Positions 7,491 to 16,103 of a stretch of 35,205 bases of DNA are shown here, one piece after another. The translations under genes and the position numbers were made by a program. The DNA lies in assembly GCA_964548225.1 (NCBI GenBank), contig CAZJQP010000052.1:1-35205 (forward strand), read 5' to 3'. The DNA is from CALMEH01 sp964548225. Lineage in GTDB: Bacteria; Acidobacteriota; Blastocatellia; Pyrinomonadales; Pyrinomonadaceae. The number at the start of each line of letters is the position of its first letter. Within the stretch, counting starts at the first letter, position 1. The notes under the pieces are model-generated. The model saw only the letters and a program-made list of their open reading frames with translations. It was not told the origin of the DNA and searched no databases.

Positions 7491-8176
7491 TCTTCCAGCC
7501 AATCAATCAAATCGCTCATTTTCTCGATTCGTGCAAAATCTTTGCCTTCGAGTTCTTCATCCGAAACGGCTTCGTGAAACCATTCGGTTTCATACGGCAC
7601 AAACACGGCTCGTGCGCCGATTTCCAAGACAGGTAGTATGTCCGACCGAAGCGAATTTCCAACCATTACGAATTCATCCGCGCTGATTCCGTGTCGTTTC
7701 AAAACGTATTTATATGTTTTTGCGTTCTTGTTCGGGACAATCTCGAACGCCTTGAAATATGCGCCGAGTCCGCTGCGGGCAAGTTTGGTCTCTTGGTCGA
7801 GAAGGTCGCCTTTTGTGATGAGAATGATGTTGTATTCTTTCGATAATTCTTCAATCGTTTCTTTTACGCCTTCCAAAACATCTATCGGCGAAGCAATCAT
7901 CTCTTTGGCAAAACCGATGATTTCTTTAATTTTGTCGCCCGTAATTCTGCCTTCCGTCAGTTCGCAAGCAGTTTCAATCATCGAAAGCGTAAAGCCTTTG
8001 ATGCCGTAACCGAAATGCTGAATGTTCTTTGTTTCGGTCTGGTCGAGATGTCGTTCGATGTATTTGAAATCGTGGTATTCCGCCAACAAATTAGCGAATT
8101 TCTCCTTCGTCGAAATAAAAATCCGCTCCGTGTGCCAAAGCGTGTCGTCTGCGTCAAATGCGATGGTCGTTATCAT
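7451..8176 (-). CDS. HAD-superfamily hydrolase (phosphatase)
   Basis: A 241-residue HAD hydrolase. Motif I is FDADDT with nucleophile Asp8 and acid/base Asp10; motif II is ILITKGD (Thr); the motif III Lys lies in NAKTYKYVLKRHG; motif IV is MVGNSLRSDI. A helical cap lies between motifs I and II, as in subclass IA. It probably dephosphorylates a small metabolite. Its start overlaps the Uma2 stop (ATGA), giving translational coupling. The last nine or so residues (KDTKNTK tail) are encoded by a palindromic repeat and are unlikely to be part of the fold; the ancestral stop was probably earlier. Confidence 0.9.
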   Translation of the reverse strand: MITTIAFDADDTLWHTERIFISTKEKFANLLAEYHDFKYIERHLDQTETKNIQHFGYGIKGFTLSMIETACELTEGRITGDKIKEIIGFAKEMIASPIDVLEGVKETIEELSKEYNIILITKGDLLDQETKLARSGLGAYFKAFEIVPNKNAKTYKYVLKRHGISADEFVMVGNSLRSDILPVLEIGARAVFVPYETEWFHEAVSDEELEGKDFARIEKMSDLIDWLEDFHHKDTKNTKII

Positions 8177-8796
8177 TCGTTTTTTAGAATATCAAAAGGA
8201 AAGCGCGATGGCTCAACCGGCGGAAATTCAATGTTGTCGTAAATATCTGCAACCGAAATTTCACAATTTAACGAACTCAAAAAGATTTTATCGTCTAAAG
8301 AGTTAAACTCGCGTTGCAACCAACCATAATCATTTTGTTTTGTGTAGAGAACAACGTGCGGTCGGTCTTGAGTTATCAACAAATATTCCGTGAAACTCTC
8401 GATTGATTTGTAATAAGTGAATTTATAGCTCAAATCAAAGGCTTCCGTCGAAGGAGAAAGAACTTCGACAATCAGCGATGGATTGATTAAAACTTGCAGT
8501 CCGTAAAAATCTTCGTAAATAGGCTGTCCGCACAAAGCCGTTACGTCAGGATAACGATAAGGCTGGTAACTCGGAACTTTGACGCGCAAATTCGGACCAA
8601 AAACACGACATCCGCGCCCGCGCAACGCAATTTTTAACGCCGTTATCAAATTTGCCGAAACTTCTTCGTGATTAGGCGAAGCACCTGCCATTGACCAGAC
8701 GTTACCCTCAAAATATTCCAAGCGTTCTTCGCTCGATTTTTCGAGTTCGGCGTATTCTTCCAAAGTATATTCAGATTTGACAGCAAGATTTTGCAT
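8173..8796 (-). CDS. Uma2-family endonuclease-like protein
   Basis: A 207-residue member of the Uma2 (DUF820) family, a PD-(D/E)XK nuclease fold. The N-terminal YTLEEYAELEKSSEERLEYFEG segment is characteristic. The active-site pattern is YPDVTALCG (Asp) followed by PSLIVEVLSPST (Glu-Val-Leu-Ser), with a downstream Lys in YKFTYYKSI. Such genes are abundant in cyanobacteria and acidobacteria and their function is unclear. ATG 8796 is chosen over a TTG three codons upstream. It overlaps the HAD gene by 4 nt. Confidence 0.9.
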   Translation of the reverse strand: MQNLAVKSEYTLEEYAELEKSSEERLEYFEGNVWSMAGASPNHEEVSANLITALKIALRGRGCRVFGPNLRVKVPSYQPYRYPDVTALCGQPIYEDFYGLQVLINPSLIVEVLSPSTEAFDLSYKFTYYKSIESFTEYLLITQDRPHVVLYTKQNDYGWLQREFNSLDDKIFLSSLNCEISVADIYDNIEFPPVEPSRFPFDILKNE

Positions 8797-8813
8797 AAAT
8801 TTCAAATCAATTA

Positions 8814-8884
8814 AACCACGAAATCACACGAAATTGCACGAATTTAAAACGAGTTTTCGTGCTGCTTCGTGCAATTTCGCGGTT
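8814..8884. repeat. CACGAAAT-iterated hairpin
   Basis: The left arm (8814-8850) iterates a CACGAAAT-like unit three times. The right arm (8852-8884) carries the complementary TTCGTGCAATTTCG units. They form an imperfect hairpin in the 102-nt gap between the aconitase stop and the Uma2 start, and may terminate aconitase transcription. Confidence 0.6.
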
Positions 8885-8898
8885 TCTTTTTCGCAAAA

Positions 8899-11772
8899 TT
8901 AATTACTCAAAAGCTGGCGCAAAACATACGGCAAAATGCCGCCGGATTTGTAGTATTCAACCTCAATCGGCGTGTCAATCCGCAAGGTCAAAGCGACTTC
9001 TTCACTTGTTCCATCGGCGCGGTTGATGGTCAATGTTACGTCTTGACGCGGTTTGACTTCTGCGCCTTCGAGTCCTGACAACGAGAATGTTTCGCTTCCG
9101 TCGAGATTCAATGAACTTGCGTTTTGTCCGTCTTTGAACTGCAACGGAAGAACGCCCATTCCAACCAAGTTTGAACGATGAATGCGTTCAAACGATTGGA
9201 CGATGACGGCGGAAACGCCCATCAACCGTGTGCCTTTCGCCGCCCAATCTCGTGAACTTCCCGTGCCGTATTCCGTGCCGCCGAAAATCACCGTCGGTGT
9301 GTTTTCCGATTTATATTTCATCGCCGCATCGTAAATTGACATTTGCTCGCCGTCGGGCTGATGCTTCGTAAAACCGCCTTCGACGGGCGCGACCATCAGA
9401 TTTTTAATTCGAACATTTGCAAACGTCCCGCGCAACATCACGCGGTCGTTTCCGCGACGCGAACCGTAAGAATTGAAATCTTCGACGGGAACGCCCAACT
9501 CTTGCAAATAAATTCCGGCAGGCGAACTCGGCTTAATCGCTCCGGCGGGCGAAATGTGGTCGGTCGTAACCGAATCGCCGAAAATTGCCAATGCCCGTGC
9601 GCCGTTGACATCTGAAAATGCGCCGCTTTCCATTCCGAAATCATCGAAATACGGCGGTTCTTGAATGTATGTCGAATCTCTGTCCCATTCATAAACTTGC
9701 CCGATGCTCGAAGGAATTTCGTTCCAAAGCGGATTTTCTTCGGCAAATTCGGTGTAAAGTTTTTTGTAGGTTTCAGGATCAAACGCCGCTTGCAGTTGTT
9801 CCTGAACTTCATCGAGCGAAGCCCAGATGTCTTTCAAAAATACGTCATTTCCCTCTTGGTCTTTGCCAATCGGATGCAAATAAACGTCCTTGATAACCGT
9901 TCCCGCAAGCGCGTAAGCCACAACCAAAGGCGGCGACATCAGAAAATTAGCTTTGACGTTTTGATGAACTCGCGCCTCGAAATTACGATTTCCCGACAAA
10001 ACCGAAGCCGCGATAATATCGTTTTCAACAATTTCTTCTTCGATTCCCGCATCGAGCGGACCCGAATTACCGATACAAGTCGTGCAACCGTAACCAACGA
10101 GATTAAATCCGACTTCATCGAGATATTTCTGCAAACCCGTTTTATTCAAATATTCGGTAACGACACGCGAACCGGGCGCGAGCGAAGTTTTGACGTAAGG
10201 CGGAACTTTCAAACCTTTTTCCACCGCTTTTTTCGCCACAATTCCGGCGGCAATCATCACAGCCGGATTCGATGTGTTTGTGCAAGAAGTTATCGCCGCA
10301 ATCAAAACGTCGCCGTGTCCGACGGTTACGTTTTGTGTCGGCGTTACTTCGTCCAAATCGTGAACGCGGTCGGGTGTCGGGCGGTTGTTCATCATCTCAA
10401 TTTCGGTTTTCGGATTCGTGTTGTCGGGCGTAACCGAATCGTGAATTGATTCGGGAATTGAGTTTGATTTTTGTTCGCCCCCGCCGATTGCTACGCCTGA
10501 ATTTTTCGCGCCCATCGTCGTCAAAAAGCGTTTTTCGAGGTCGTCTTTGTTCTTGCCGTAACCGCCGTCTGCCGCAGGTTTTGAAAATAATTCGATAAAT
10601 CTGTCGTCCAAAGCTGAAAGCTCGATTCTGTCTTGCGGACGTTTCGGTCCCGCAACGGCGGGCGTGATTTTTGCTAAATCGAGATTTAATGAAGTCGTAT
10701 AATCAACATCGCCGTCTTGCGGAATGCCGAACATATTTTGCGCCGTGTAATAATTGCGAATCGTTTCAATCTGCGCTTCATCGCGTCCCGTGGCGCGGAA
10801 ATAATCTAAGGTTTTTTCGTCCGTGCCGAAAAATCCCATCGTCGCGCCATATTCGGGAGCCATATTTGCAATCGTCGCACGGTCGGTCGCGGTTAAAGCG
10901 GTTGCGCCTTCGCCGTAAAATTCGACGAATTTCCCGACAACTCCGGCTTTTCGAAGCATTTCGGTAATTCGCAAAACCAAATCCGTCGCCGTCGCGCCTT
11001 GCGGCAAACTTCCCGTTAAATTTACGCCAACGACATCAGGCGTTAAGAAATAAACCGGCTGTCCGAGCATTCCGGCTTCCGCTTCGATGCCGCCAACGCC
11101 CCAGCCGACAATGCCTAGACCGTTTATCATCGTTGTATGCGAATCAGTTCCAACCAATGAATCGGGATAATAAACGCCGTCTTTTTCAAACACGCCTTTT
11201 GCCAAATATTCCAAATTAACTTGGTGAACAATCCCGATTCCCGGCGGCACGACGCGGAAACCGTTGAAGGCTTGCGTTCCCCATTTGAGGAATTTATAAC
11301 GCTGTTCGTTGCGCTTAAATTCGATTTCCATATTTCGGCGATAGGCTTCTTCGCTTCCCGCATAATCAACCTGAACCGAATGGTCAATCACCAAATCTAC
11401 GGGAACGAGCGGCTCGATAACGCCGACATCTTTGTTCATTTTTTGAACCGCCGAACGCATCGCCGCCAAATCAACCAGAAGCGGAACGCCGGTAAAATCC
11501 TGCAAAATCACGCGGGCAACCGTGAACGGAATTTCGTCAGTTCTTTCCGCCGTCGCGCCCCAATTTGCGATTTGCCGCACGGCTTCTTCGGAAACTTTTT
11601 TGCCATCATCGAAATTTCGCAAAACCGATTCCAAAACAATCCGAATCGAAATCGGCAGACGCGAAATCGTGCCGATATTTTCTTTCTCTAATTGTGGCAA
11701 AGAATAAAAAACGCCCTCGCTTCCGTCGCCGGTTTTGAATGTCTGTCGTGTGTTGAAAAGATTATGTGTCAT
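8899..11772 (-). CDS. acnA: aconitate hydratase AcnA
   Basis: A 957-residue aconitase of the AcnA/IRP type that interconverts citrate and isocitrate in the TCA cycle. The 4Fe-4S ligands are Cys497 (TSCTNTS), Cys563 and Cys566 (GCTTCIGNSG). The LVGTDSHTTMINGLG substrate loop is near 207. The swivel domain carries FGDSVTTDHISPAG, YGSRRGNDRVM and GTEYGTGSSRDWAAKG. The Cys spacing equals that of E. coli AcnA, but all are shifted by about 62 residues owing to an extra Gly/Asn/Thr-rich segment around 396-480. It is the first gene on its strand, facing the divergent sensor kinase. Confidence 0.96.
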   Translation of the reverse strand: MTHNLFNTRQTFKTGDGSEGVFYSLPQLEKENIGTISRLPISIRIVLESVLRNFDDGKKVSEEAVRQIANWGATAERTDEIPFTVARVILQDFTGVPLLVDLAAMRSAVQKMNKDVGVIEPLVPVDLVIDHSVQVDYAGSEEAYRRNMEIEFKRNEQRYKFLKWGTQAFNGFRVVPPGIGIVHQVNLEYLAKGVFEKDGVYYPDSLVGTDSHTTMINGLGIVGWGVGGIEAEAGMLGQPVYFLTPDVVGVNLTGSLPQGATATDLVLRITEMLRKAGVVGKFVEFYGEGATALTATDRATIANMAPEYGATMGFFGTDEKTLDYFRATGRDEAQIETIRNYYTAQNMFGIPQDGDVDYTTSLNLDLAKITPAVAGPKRPQDRIELSALDDRFIELFSKPAADGGYGKNKDDLEKRFLTTMGAKNSGVAIGGGEQKSNSIPESIHDSVTPDNTNPKTEIEMMNNRPTPDRVHDLDEVTPTQNVTVGHGDVLIAAITSCTNTSNPAVMIAAGIVAKKAVEKGLKVPPYVKTSLAPGSRVVTEYLNKTGLQKYLDEVGFNLVGYGCTTCIGNSGPLDAGIEEEIVENDIIAASVLSGNRNFEARVHQNVKANFLMSPPLVVAYALAGTVIKDVYLHPIGKDQEGNDVFLKDIWASLDEVQEQLQAAFDPETYKKLYTEFAEENPLWNEIPSSIGQVYEWDRDSTYIQEPPYFDDFGMESGAFSDVNGARALAIFGDSVTTDHISPAGAIKPSSPAGIYLQELGVPVEDFNSYGSRRGNDRVMLRGTFANVRIKNLMVAPVEGGFTKHQPDGEQMSIYDAAMKYKSENTPTVIFGGTEYGTGSSRDWAAKGTRLMGVSAVIVQSFERIHRSNLVGMGVLPLQFKDGQNASSLNLDGSETFSLSGLEGAEVKPRQDVTLTINRADGTSEEVALTLRIDTPIEVEYYKSGGILPYVLRQLLSN

Positions 11773-11856
11773 ATTAGTTTGATAAATTTGAAAAGTTGCA
11801 AATAGCTTGGTAAATCAAGTCTTATTTTAAGTTTCGCGCCGTTAAAACTCAAGCGT

Positions 11857-11915
11857 TTATTAGTTTTAGTAATTTTTTTCATCTGTGCGTTCGGACAGAT
11901 TTCAAAAACTAATAA
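11857..11915. repeat. inverted repeat in the acnA/kinase divergent region
   Basis: Outer arms TTATTAGTTTT (11857-11867) and its complement (11905-11915) enclose an inner stem ATCTGT/ACAGAT (11881-11886, 11895-11900). It sits between two divergent starts and directly upstream of the kinase promoter, so it could be an operator or a transcribed hairpin. Confidence 0.5.
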
Positions 11916-11926
11916 GTCGGTTTTTC

Positions 11927-11954
11927 TTGCACATTCGTTTCTCTGGTGTAAAAT
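11927..11954 (+). promoter_or_regulatory. sigma-70-type promoter of the sensor kinase gene
   Basis: TTGCAC (11927-11932), a 16-bp spacer and TAAAAT (11949-11954), with a TG next to the -10, match the housekeeping consensus well. The -10 overlaps an in-frame ATG at 11953, so that ATG cannot lie in the transcript; this supports a start at 12001. Confidence 0.6.
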
Positions 11955-12000
11955 GCTTTTACCTCCCAAAGTTCGCATTTCGGCTGAAACTAAAAGTTTT

Positions 12001-15000
12001 ATGACTTCAAAATGGAAGAAAATTTCGGGCTTTTTCATCATTATTTTGGCAGTCGTTTTGGCACGCGCCGAACAGCTTCCCGTAAAAGTTTTTTCGTCCG
12101 CCGAAGGTTTGGCGAGCAGTGTGATTCATCACGTTGCGCGTGATTCGCAGGGTTTTTTGTGGTTTTGCGCCCGCGGCGGACTTTCACGTTTTGACGGCAG
12201 TGAATTTACTTCGTATCAAATCGGCGATGAAACTTCGCCGCTCGTGCATTATTTTCTCGAAACGTCCGACGGCACGTTTTGGATTTCTACCGACAAAGGA
12301 ATCTATCGCGTCCGGCGAAGTGAAAACGCCGATGTCAAACCAATCGCCAACGAATTGCAAAGCGGCGTTCGGCGGTTAAATGTTAAAAAAGTTTCCGGCA
12401 CTTCTGCCGTAGCGATGCACGAAGACCGTGCGGGACGTTTGTGGATTGCGGGAAATTTCGGCGTGAATTTAATTGAAAATCGTGAGGCGGACGAAATTAC
12501 TTTCAGCAAAGTTGATTTTAGCCCGAAATCGCGTGAAGAAAAAAGAAATGCGGTGCGCCATTTTGCCGAAAGCGCGGACGGAAGTTTGTGGCTTGCCGCG
12601 CTTTCGGGTGCGATGCGGCTTTTGCCGGATGGACGTTGGGTTGAATATCGTCTGCCGCGAATCGCCGATTATGAAGAAGTTTTTTCCGTCCGTTTTGACA
12701 AAGACGGACGCGCTTGGTTTTCCCACAGCACCGGAATTTATGTTTTTCAGCCCGAAACGCCAACGGCTTTTGCCGCAGGCGAAAATCAAATCGTTCGTTC
12801 TTTGCCGATTGAAGAACAGGAAGTCGGCATTGTCGGCACGATAAAATTTCCGGCGGCGGACAAAATGATTCGTCTGAAATTTAAGCAAGAAACCGAATCA
12901 AACAACGCCGGACAAGCCGTAGATTCGGCAATTAACGACATTTATCCAACCGATGACGGCAAAATGTGGCTGCCTTCGGCGAAAAGTTTGTATGTTTTTG
13001 AAGGCAAAAATTATCTGCGTCTGCAAGACACGAATTCCCTGCCCGGACGTTCGCAGGAAATTACCGAAGACGGTCAAGGAAATCTCTGGTTCGGAACTTT
13101 CGGTGGCGCAGTTAAATTTGTGCGAAACGGTTTTGTCAGTTACACACAGGCAGGCGGTTTGACCGAACCGCTCGTTCATTCGATTCAGGAAACGCCCGAC
13201 GGAAAACTTCTGGTTATTCACGGAACTTGGCGCGTCAGCATTCTGACGGCGGAAGGAATTCAGACGGCGCGTTTGAATTTGCCCGCCGAAAATCGGTTTA
13301 TTTGGACGGCTCTGCCGACGATTCAAGACAAAACCGGCGCGGTTTGGTCTTTGACCGATAAAGGTTTGTATCGCTTTTCGCCGTTCGATTCTCTGCCCGA
13401 ATTGGAGCGCAAATCGCCGCAAAACATCTCGGCTTCAAATCCTTCAATCAATAAAAATCTCTGGTATCGGGCGTTTTCCGACAATCACGGCAATATTTGG
13501 TTTTCGACGCGGCTTTTGCCCGAAAAAAATTATCTTTTCAAATACAATTTGCAAAGCGGCGAATGGACGGATTTGACCGAAACGGAAGGTTTTCCGACGA
13601 AAAAATCTTTTGCCTCATTTGCCGAAGATAAGGCAGGAAATTTTTGGTTCGGATTTTATGGTGAAAACGGTTTAGCCAAATTTTCCGACGGAAAATTTAC
13701 GCTCTTTGCGGAGGCTGACGGTTTGCCGAAAAGTTCTGCTTTGTCAATTTTGACTGACCGCCAAGGTCGTCTGTGGATTTCTTCAACCGAAGACGGTATT
13801 TCACGAATTGAAAATCCGGCGGCTGAAAAATTTGAAATTACGCGCTATACCGAAACGGAAGGTTTGGCAAATAACAACGTGCGCTGTCTGGCGGAAGATT
13901 TGGACGGCAACGTCTATGCCGGAACGGTGCGCGGCGTTTCGCGCATTAACGCGGAAACCGGAAAGATAAAAAATTTTACGACTGCCGACGGTTTGGCGGC
14001 GGATTTTGTGCATTCGGCTTTTCGAGATAGAAAAGGCGCGATGTGGTTCGGAACGGCAAACGGACTTTCAAAATTAGAGCCGAAAAAAGAGGCGGACGCA
14101 CCCGCGCCGCAGATTTTTATCAGCGATTTGCAGATTGCCGGAACAAATTATTCGGTGTCGGAATTAGGTCAGCGCGAAGTCGGAAACATCGAAGTCAGCG
14201 CATCGGAAAACAATCTGCAAATAAACTTTTTCAGTATCGGTGAACGGAGCGAGCTTCGTTATCAATACAAACTCGAAGGCGCGGCACAGGCAGATTGGCG
14301 CGATTTGGGCGAACAACGCTCGGTAAATTTCGGAAATCTTTCGTCGGGAAATTATCGTCTGCTCGTTCGCGCCGTCAATCGTGGCGGAATCGTGAGCGAA
14401 AATCCGGCGGTTGTTTCGTTTCGGATTCTTTCACCAATTTGGGCGCGTTGGTGGTTTATCGCGCTTTGCATTTTGGCGGTAAGTCTAATTATTTACGCAA
14501 TTTATCGTTATCGCATTTCAAATTTGCAAACAATCAACGCGGCTCTGACCGAAGCGAAACAGGCGGAAGAAAATTTGCGAAAATCGCGCGAAGAACGTCT
14601 TGCCGAACTCGAACAAGTCCGCACACGAATTGCCACCGATTTGCACGACGACATTGGCGCGAGTCTGACGCAAATCGCAATTTTATCGGAAGTCGCGCAA
14701 CAGCAAAAAAACGGTGGAAACGCCGAGCCTTTGACGATGATTTCCAGCGTTTCAAACGAACTTGTCGGGACAATGAGCGATATTGTTTGGGCAATCAATC
14801 CGACAAAAGACCATCTGCACGATTTGACTTTGCGGATGCGCCGTTTTGCGAGCGATGTTTTATCGGCAAAAGACATTGATTTTGAATTTGAAGAACCCGA
14901 AAATCTTGAAAACATTTCGCTTAACACGAACCTGCGGCGCGAAGTCTTTTTGATTTTTAAGGAATCCGTCAACAATATCGTCAAACATTCCGAAGCATCC

Positions 15001-15273
15001 GAGGTCGAAATCGAGTTCAAAATTGATTTTAAAGATTTGTTTTTAACCGTCAAAGACAACGGCAAAGGCTTCGATTTTGAAAATTCGGATTCGTCCGCCA
15101 ATCTCTACGCCGATTACAAAGGCGGCAACGGGCTTTTAAGTATGAAACGCCGCGCCGTAGAAATGGGCGGCGAGTTTGAAATTGCTTCGGAAAAAGGCAA
15201 AGGAACAATCGTAAATCTCCGCTTGCCTGTTGCTATCCAATTGGGTGGCGAATTTGAACCGAAATCCGTGTAA
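12001..15273 (+). CDS. beta-propeller hybrid-type sensor histidine kinase
   Basis: A 1090-residue membrane sensor. It has an N-terminal signal anchor (about 5-20), then some 650 residues of two-component propeller repeats (recurring GLSRFDG, DGTFWISTDKGIYR, GRLWISS, NLWFGT motifs) forming two seven-bladed propellers, a Y_Y_Y domain (about 700-800), a membrane helix (about 812-838), a coiled coil, a HisKA_3 domain with His882 in DLHDDIG, and a HATPase domain (ESVNNIVKHSEA near 990, DNGKGFDF, GGNGLLSMKRRA). The periplasmic propellers probably bind glycans or sugars, as in related Bacteroidota sensors. The response regulator follows 17 nt later. The start at 12001 is set by the promoter and signal anchor. 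Confidence 0.93.
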   Translation: MTSKWKKISGFFIIILAVVLARAEQLPVKVFSSAEGLASSVIHHVARDSQGFLWFCARGGLSRFDGSEFTSYQIGDETSPLVHYFLETSDGTFWISTDKGIYRVRRSENADVKPIANELQSGVRRLNVKKVSGTSAVAMHEDRAGRLWIAGNFGVNLIENREADEITFSKVDFSPKSREEKRNAVRHFAESADGSLWLAALSGAMRLLPDGRWVEYRLPRIADYEEVFSVRFDKDGRAWFSHSTGIYVFQPETPTAFAAGENQIVRSLPIEEQEVGIVGTIKFPAADKMIRLKFKQETESNNAGQAVDSAINDIYPTDDGKMWLPSAKSLYVFEGKNYLRLQDTNSLPGRSQEITEDGQGNLWFGTFGGAVKFVRNGFVSYTQAGGLTEPLVHSIQETPDGKLLVIHGTWRVSILTAEGIQTARLNLPAENRFIWTALPTIQDKTGAVWSLTDKGLYRFSPFDSLPELERKSPQNISASNPSINKNLWYRAFSDNHGNIWFSTRLLPEKNYLFKYNLQSGEWTDLTETEGFPTKKSFASFAEDKAGNFWFGFYGENGLAKFSDGKFTLFAEADGLPKSSALSILTDRQGRLWISSTEDGISRIENPAAEKFEITRYTETEGLANNNVRCLAEDLDGNVYAGTVRGVSRINAETGKIKNFTTADGLAADFVHSAFRDRKGAMWFGTANGLSKLEPKKEADAPAPQIFISDLQIAGTNYSVSELGQREVGNIEVSASENNLQINFFSIGERSELRYQYKLEGAAQADWRDLGEQRSVNFGNLSSGNYRLLVRAVNRGGIVSENPAVVSFRILSPIWARWWFIALCILAVSLIIYAIYRYRISNLQTINAALTEAKQAEENLRKSREERLAELEQVRTRIATDLHDDIGASLTQIAILSEVAQQQKNGGNAEPLTMISSVSNELVGTMSDIVWAINPTKDHLHDLTLRMRRFASDVLSAKDIDFEFEEPENLENISLNTNLRREVFLIFKESVNNIVKHSEASEVEIEFKIDFKDLFLTVKDNGKGFDFENSDSSANLYADYKGGNGLLSMKRRAVEMGGEFEIASEKGKGTIVNLRLPVAIQLGGEFEPKSV

Positions 15274-15290
15274 TTTAAAAATTGAGAATT

Positions 15291-15938
15291 ATGGAAACGA
15301 CAAAAATCATCAAAACCGCAATCATCGAAGATATGCGCCAAATCCGCGAAGGTTTGGCGACGCTGATAAATTTCACCGACGGTTTTACCTGCACGGGCGC
15401 GTTTCGTTCGGTCGAAGAAGCCTTGCAAAGAATAAAATCAGATGTGCCGGACGTTCTTTTGAGCGACATCGCTTTGCCTGGAATGAGCGGCATCGAAGGC
15501 GTAAAAATCTTAAAAGAAAAATATCCCGAAATGCTGATTTTGATGCTCACGATTTACGAAGACGACGAAAGAATTTTCGACGCACTTTGCGCTGGCGCAA
15601 GCGGTTACTTGCTCAAACGCACACAGCCTTCAAAAATTCTCGAAAACATCCGCGAAGCCGTTTCCGGCGGTGCGCCGATGTCGCCCGAAGTCGCTCTTAA
15701 AGTCGTCAAACTCTTCCGCGAAGTCCGTCCGCCGGAACGCGCCGATTATGATTTAACGCCGCACGAAACGCGCCTTTTGAAACTTTTGATTGACGGTTAC
15801 AATTACACGACTGCCGCCAAAAAACTCGGTGTCAGCTACAACACTATAAAATTTCACGTCCGTCATATTTTTGAAAAATTACAAGTTCATTCAAAAAGCG
15901 AAGCCGTCGTCAAAGCAATGCAAAATCGTCTGGTTTAA
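15291..15938 (+). CDS. NarL/LuxR-family response regulator
   Basis: A 215-residue regulator with a receiver domain (acidic pair Glu13/Asp14, phosphoacceptor Asp59 in LLSDIALPGMSG, switch Thr in LTIYEDD, Lys in YLLKRT) and a C-terminal LuxR helix-turn-helix (LTPHETRLLKLLIDGYNYTT, then GVSYNTIKFHVRHIF). It is the partner of the upstream kinase: same strand, 17-nt gap, and HisKA_3 kinases usually pair with NarL-type regulators. ATG 15291 is used rather than a TTG three codons earlier. Its output may include the two propeller-protein genes that follow. Confidence 0.95.
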   Translation: METTKIIKTAIIEDMRQIREGLATLINFTDGFTCTGAFRSVEEALQRIKSDVPDVLLSDIALPGMSGIEGVKILKEKYPEMLILMLTIYEDDERIFDALCAGASGYLLKRTQPSKILENIREAVSGGAPMSPEVALKVVKLFREVRPPERADYDLTPHETRLLKLLIDGYNYTTAAKKLGVSYNTIKFHVRHIFEKLQVHSKSEAVVKAMQNRLV

Positions 15939-15940
15939 TC

Positions 15941-16034
15941 TTCGCTACCCAATCGAATAGTAAATCGAATTTCCCCGCTGAAAACTCTAAAAAAAGTTAT
16001 TTATCGCTATCTGACCGGATGGCGATTTGTTTTT
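15941..16034 (+). promoter_or_regulatory. leader element A: conserved box plus terminator (candidate attenuator)
   Basis: The element starts with TTCGCTACCCAATCGAATAG (15941-15960), identical to element B at 17849. It ends in a 9-bp hairpin (arms 16003-16011 and 16018-16026, one G-U pair) followed by TTGTTTTTT. The box segment TCGCTACCC can pair at 8 of 9 positions with the terminator's 3' arm, so an antiterminator form is possible. It lies between the response regulator and the first propeller gene. It could also simply terminate the two-component operon. Confidence 0.6.
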
Positions 16035-16103
16035 TCCGATTCTTTAATCTATTTGGCAAGCAAGAAAATTCTTGTCCGAAATTTTAATTTTAGAGGAAAA
16101 TTT

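Noticed and set aside
9661..10449. 262-codon open frame on the plus strand inside the aconitase gene
   Set aside because: Antisense to a well-supported aconitase; composition is that of a shadow frame and no family is recognisable.
11953..12000. Upstream ATG for the sensor kinase
   Set aside because: It overlaps the promoter -10 hexamer, so it would not be in the transcript.
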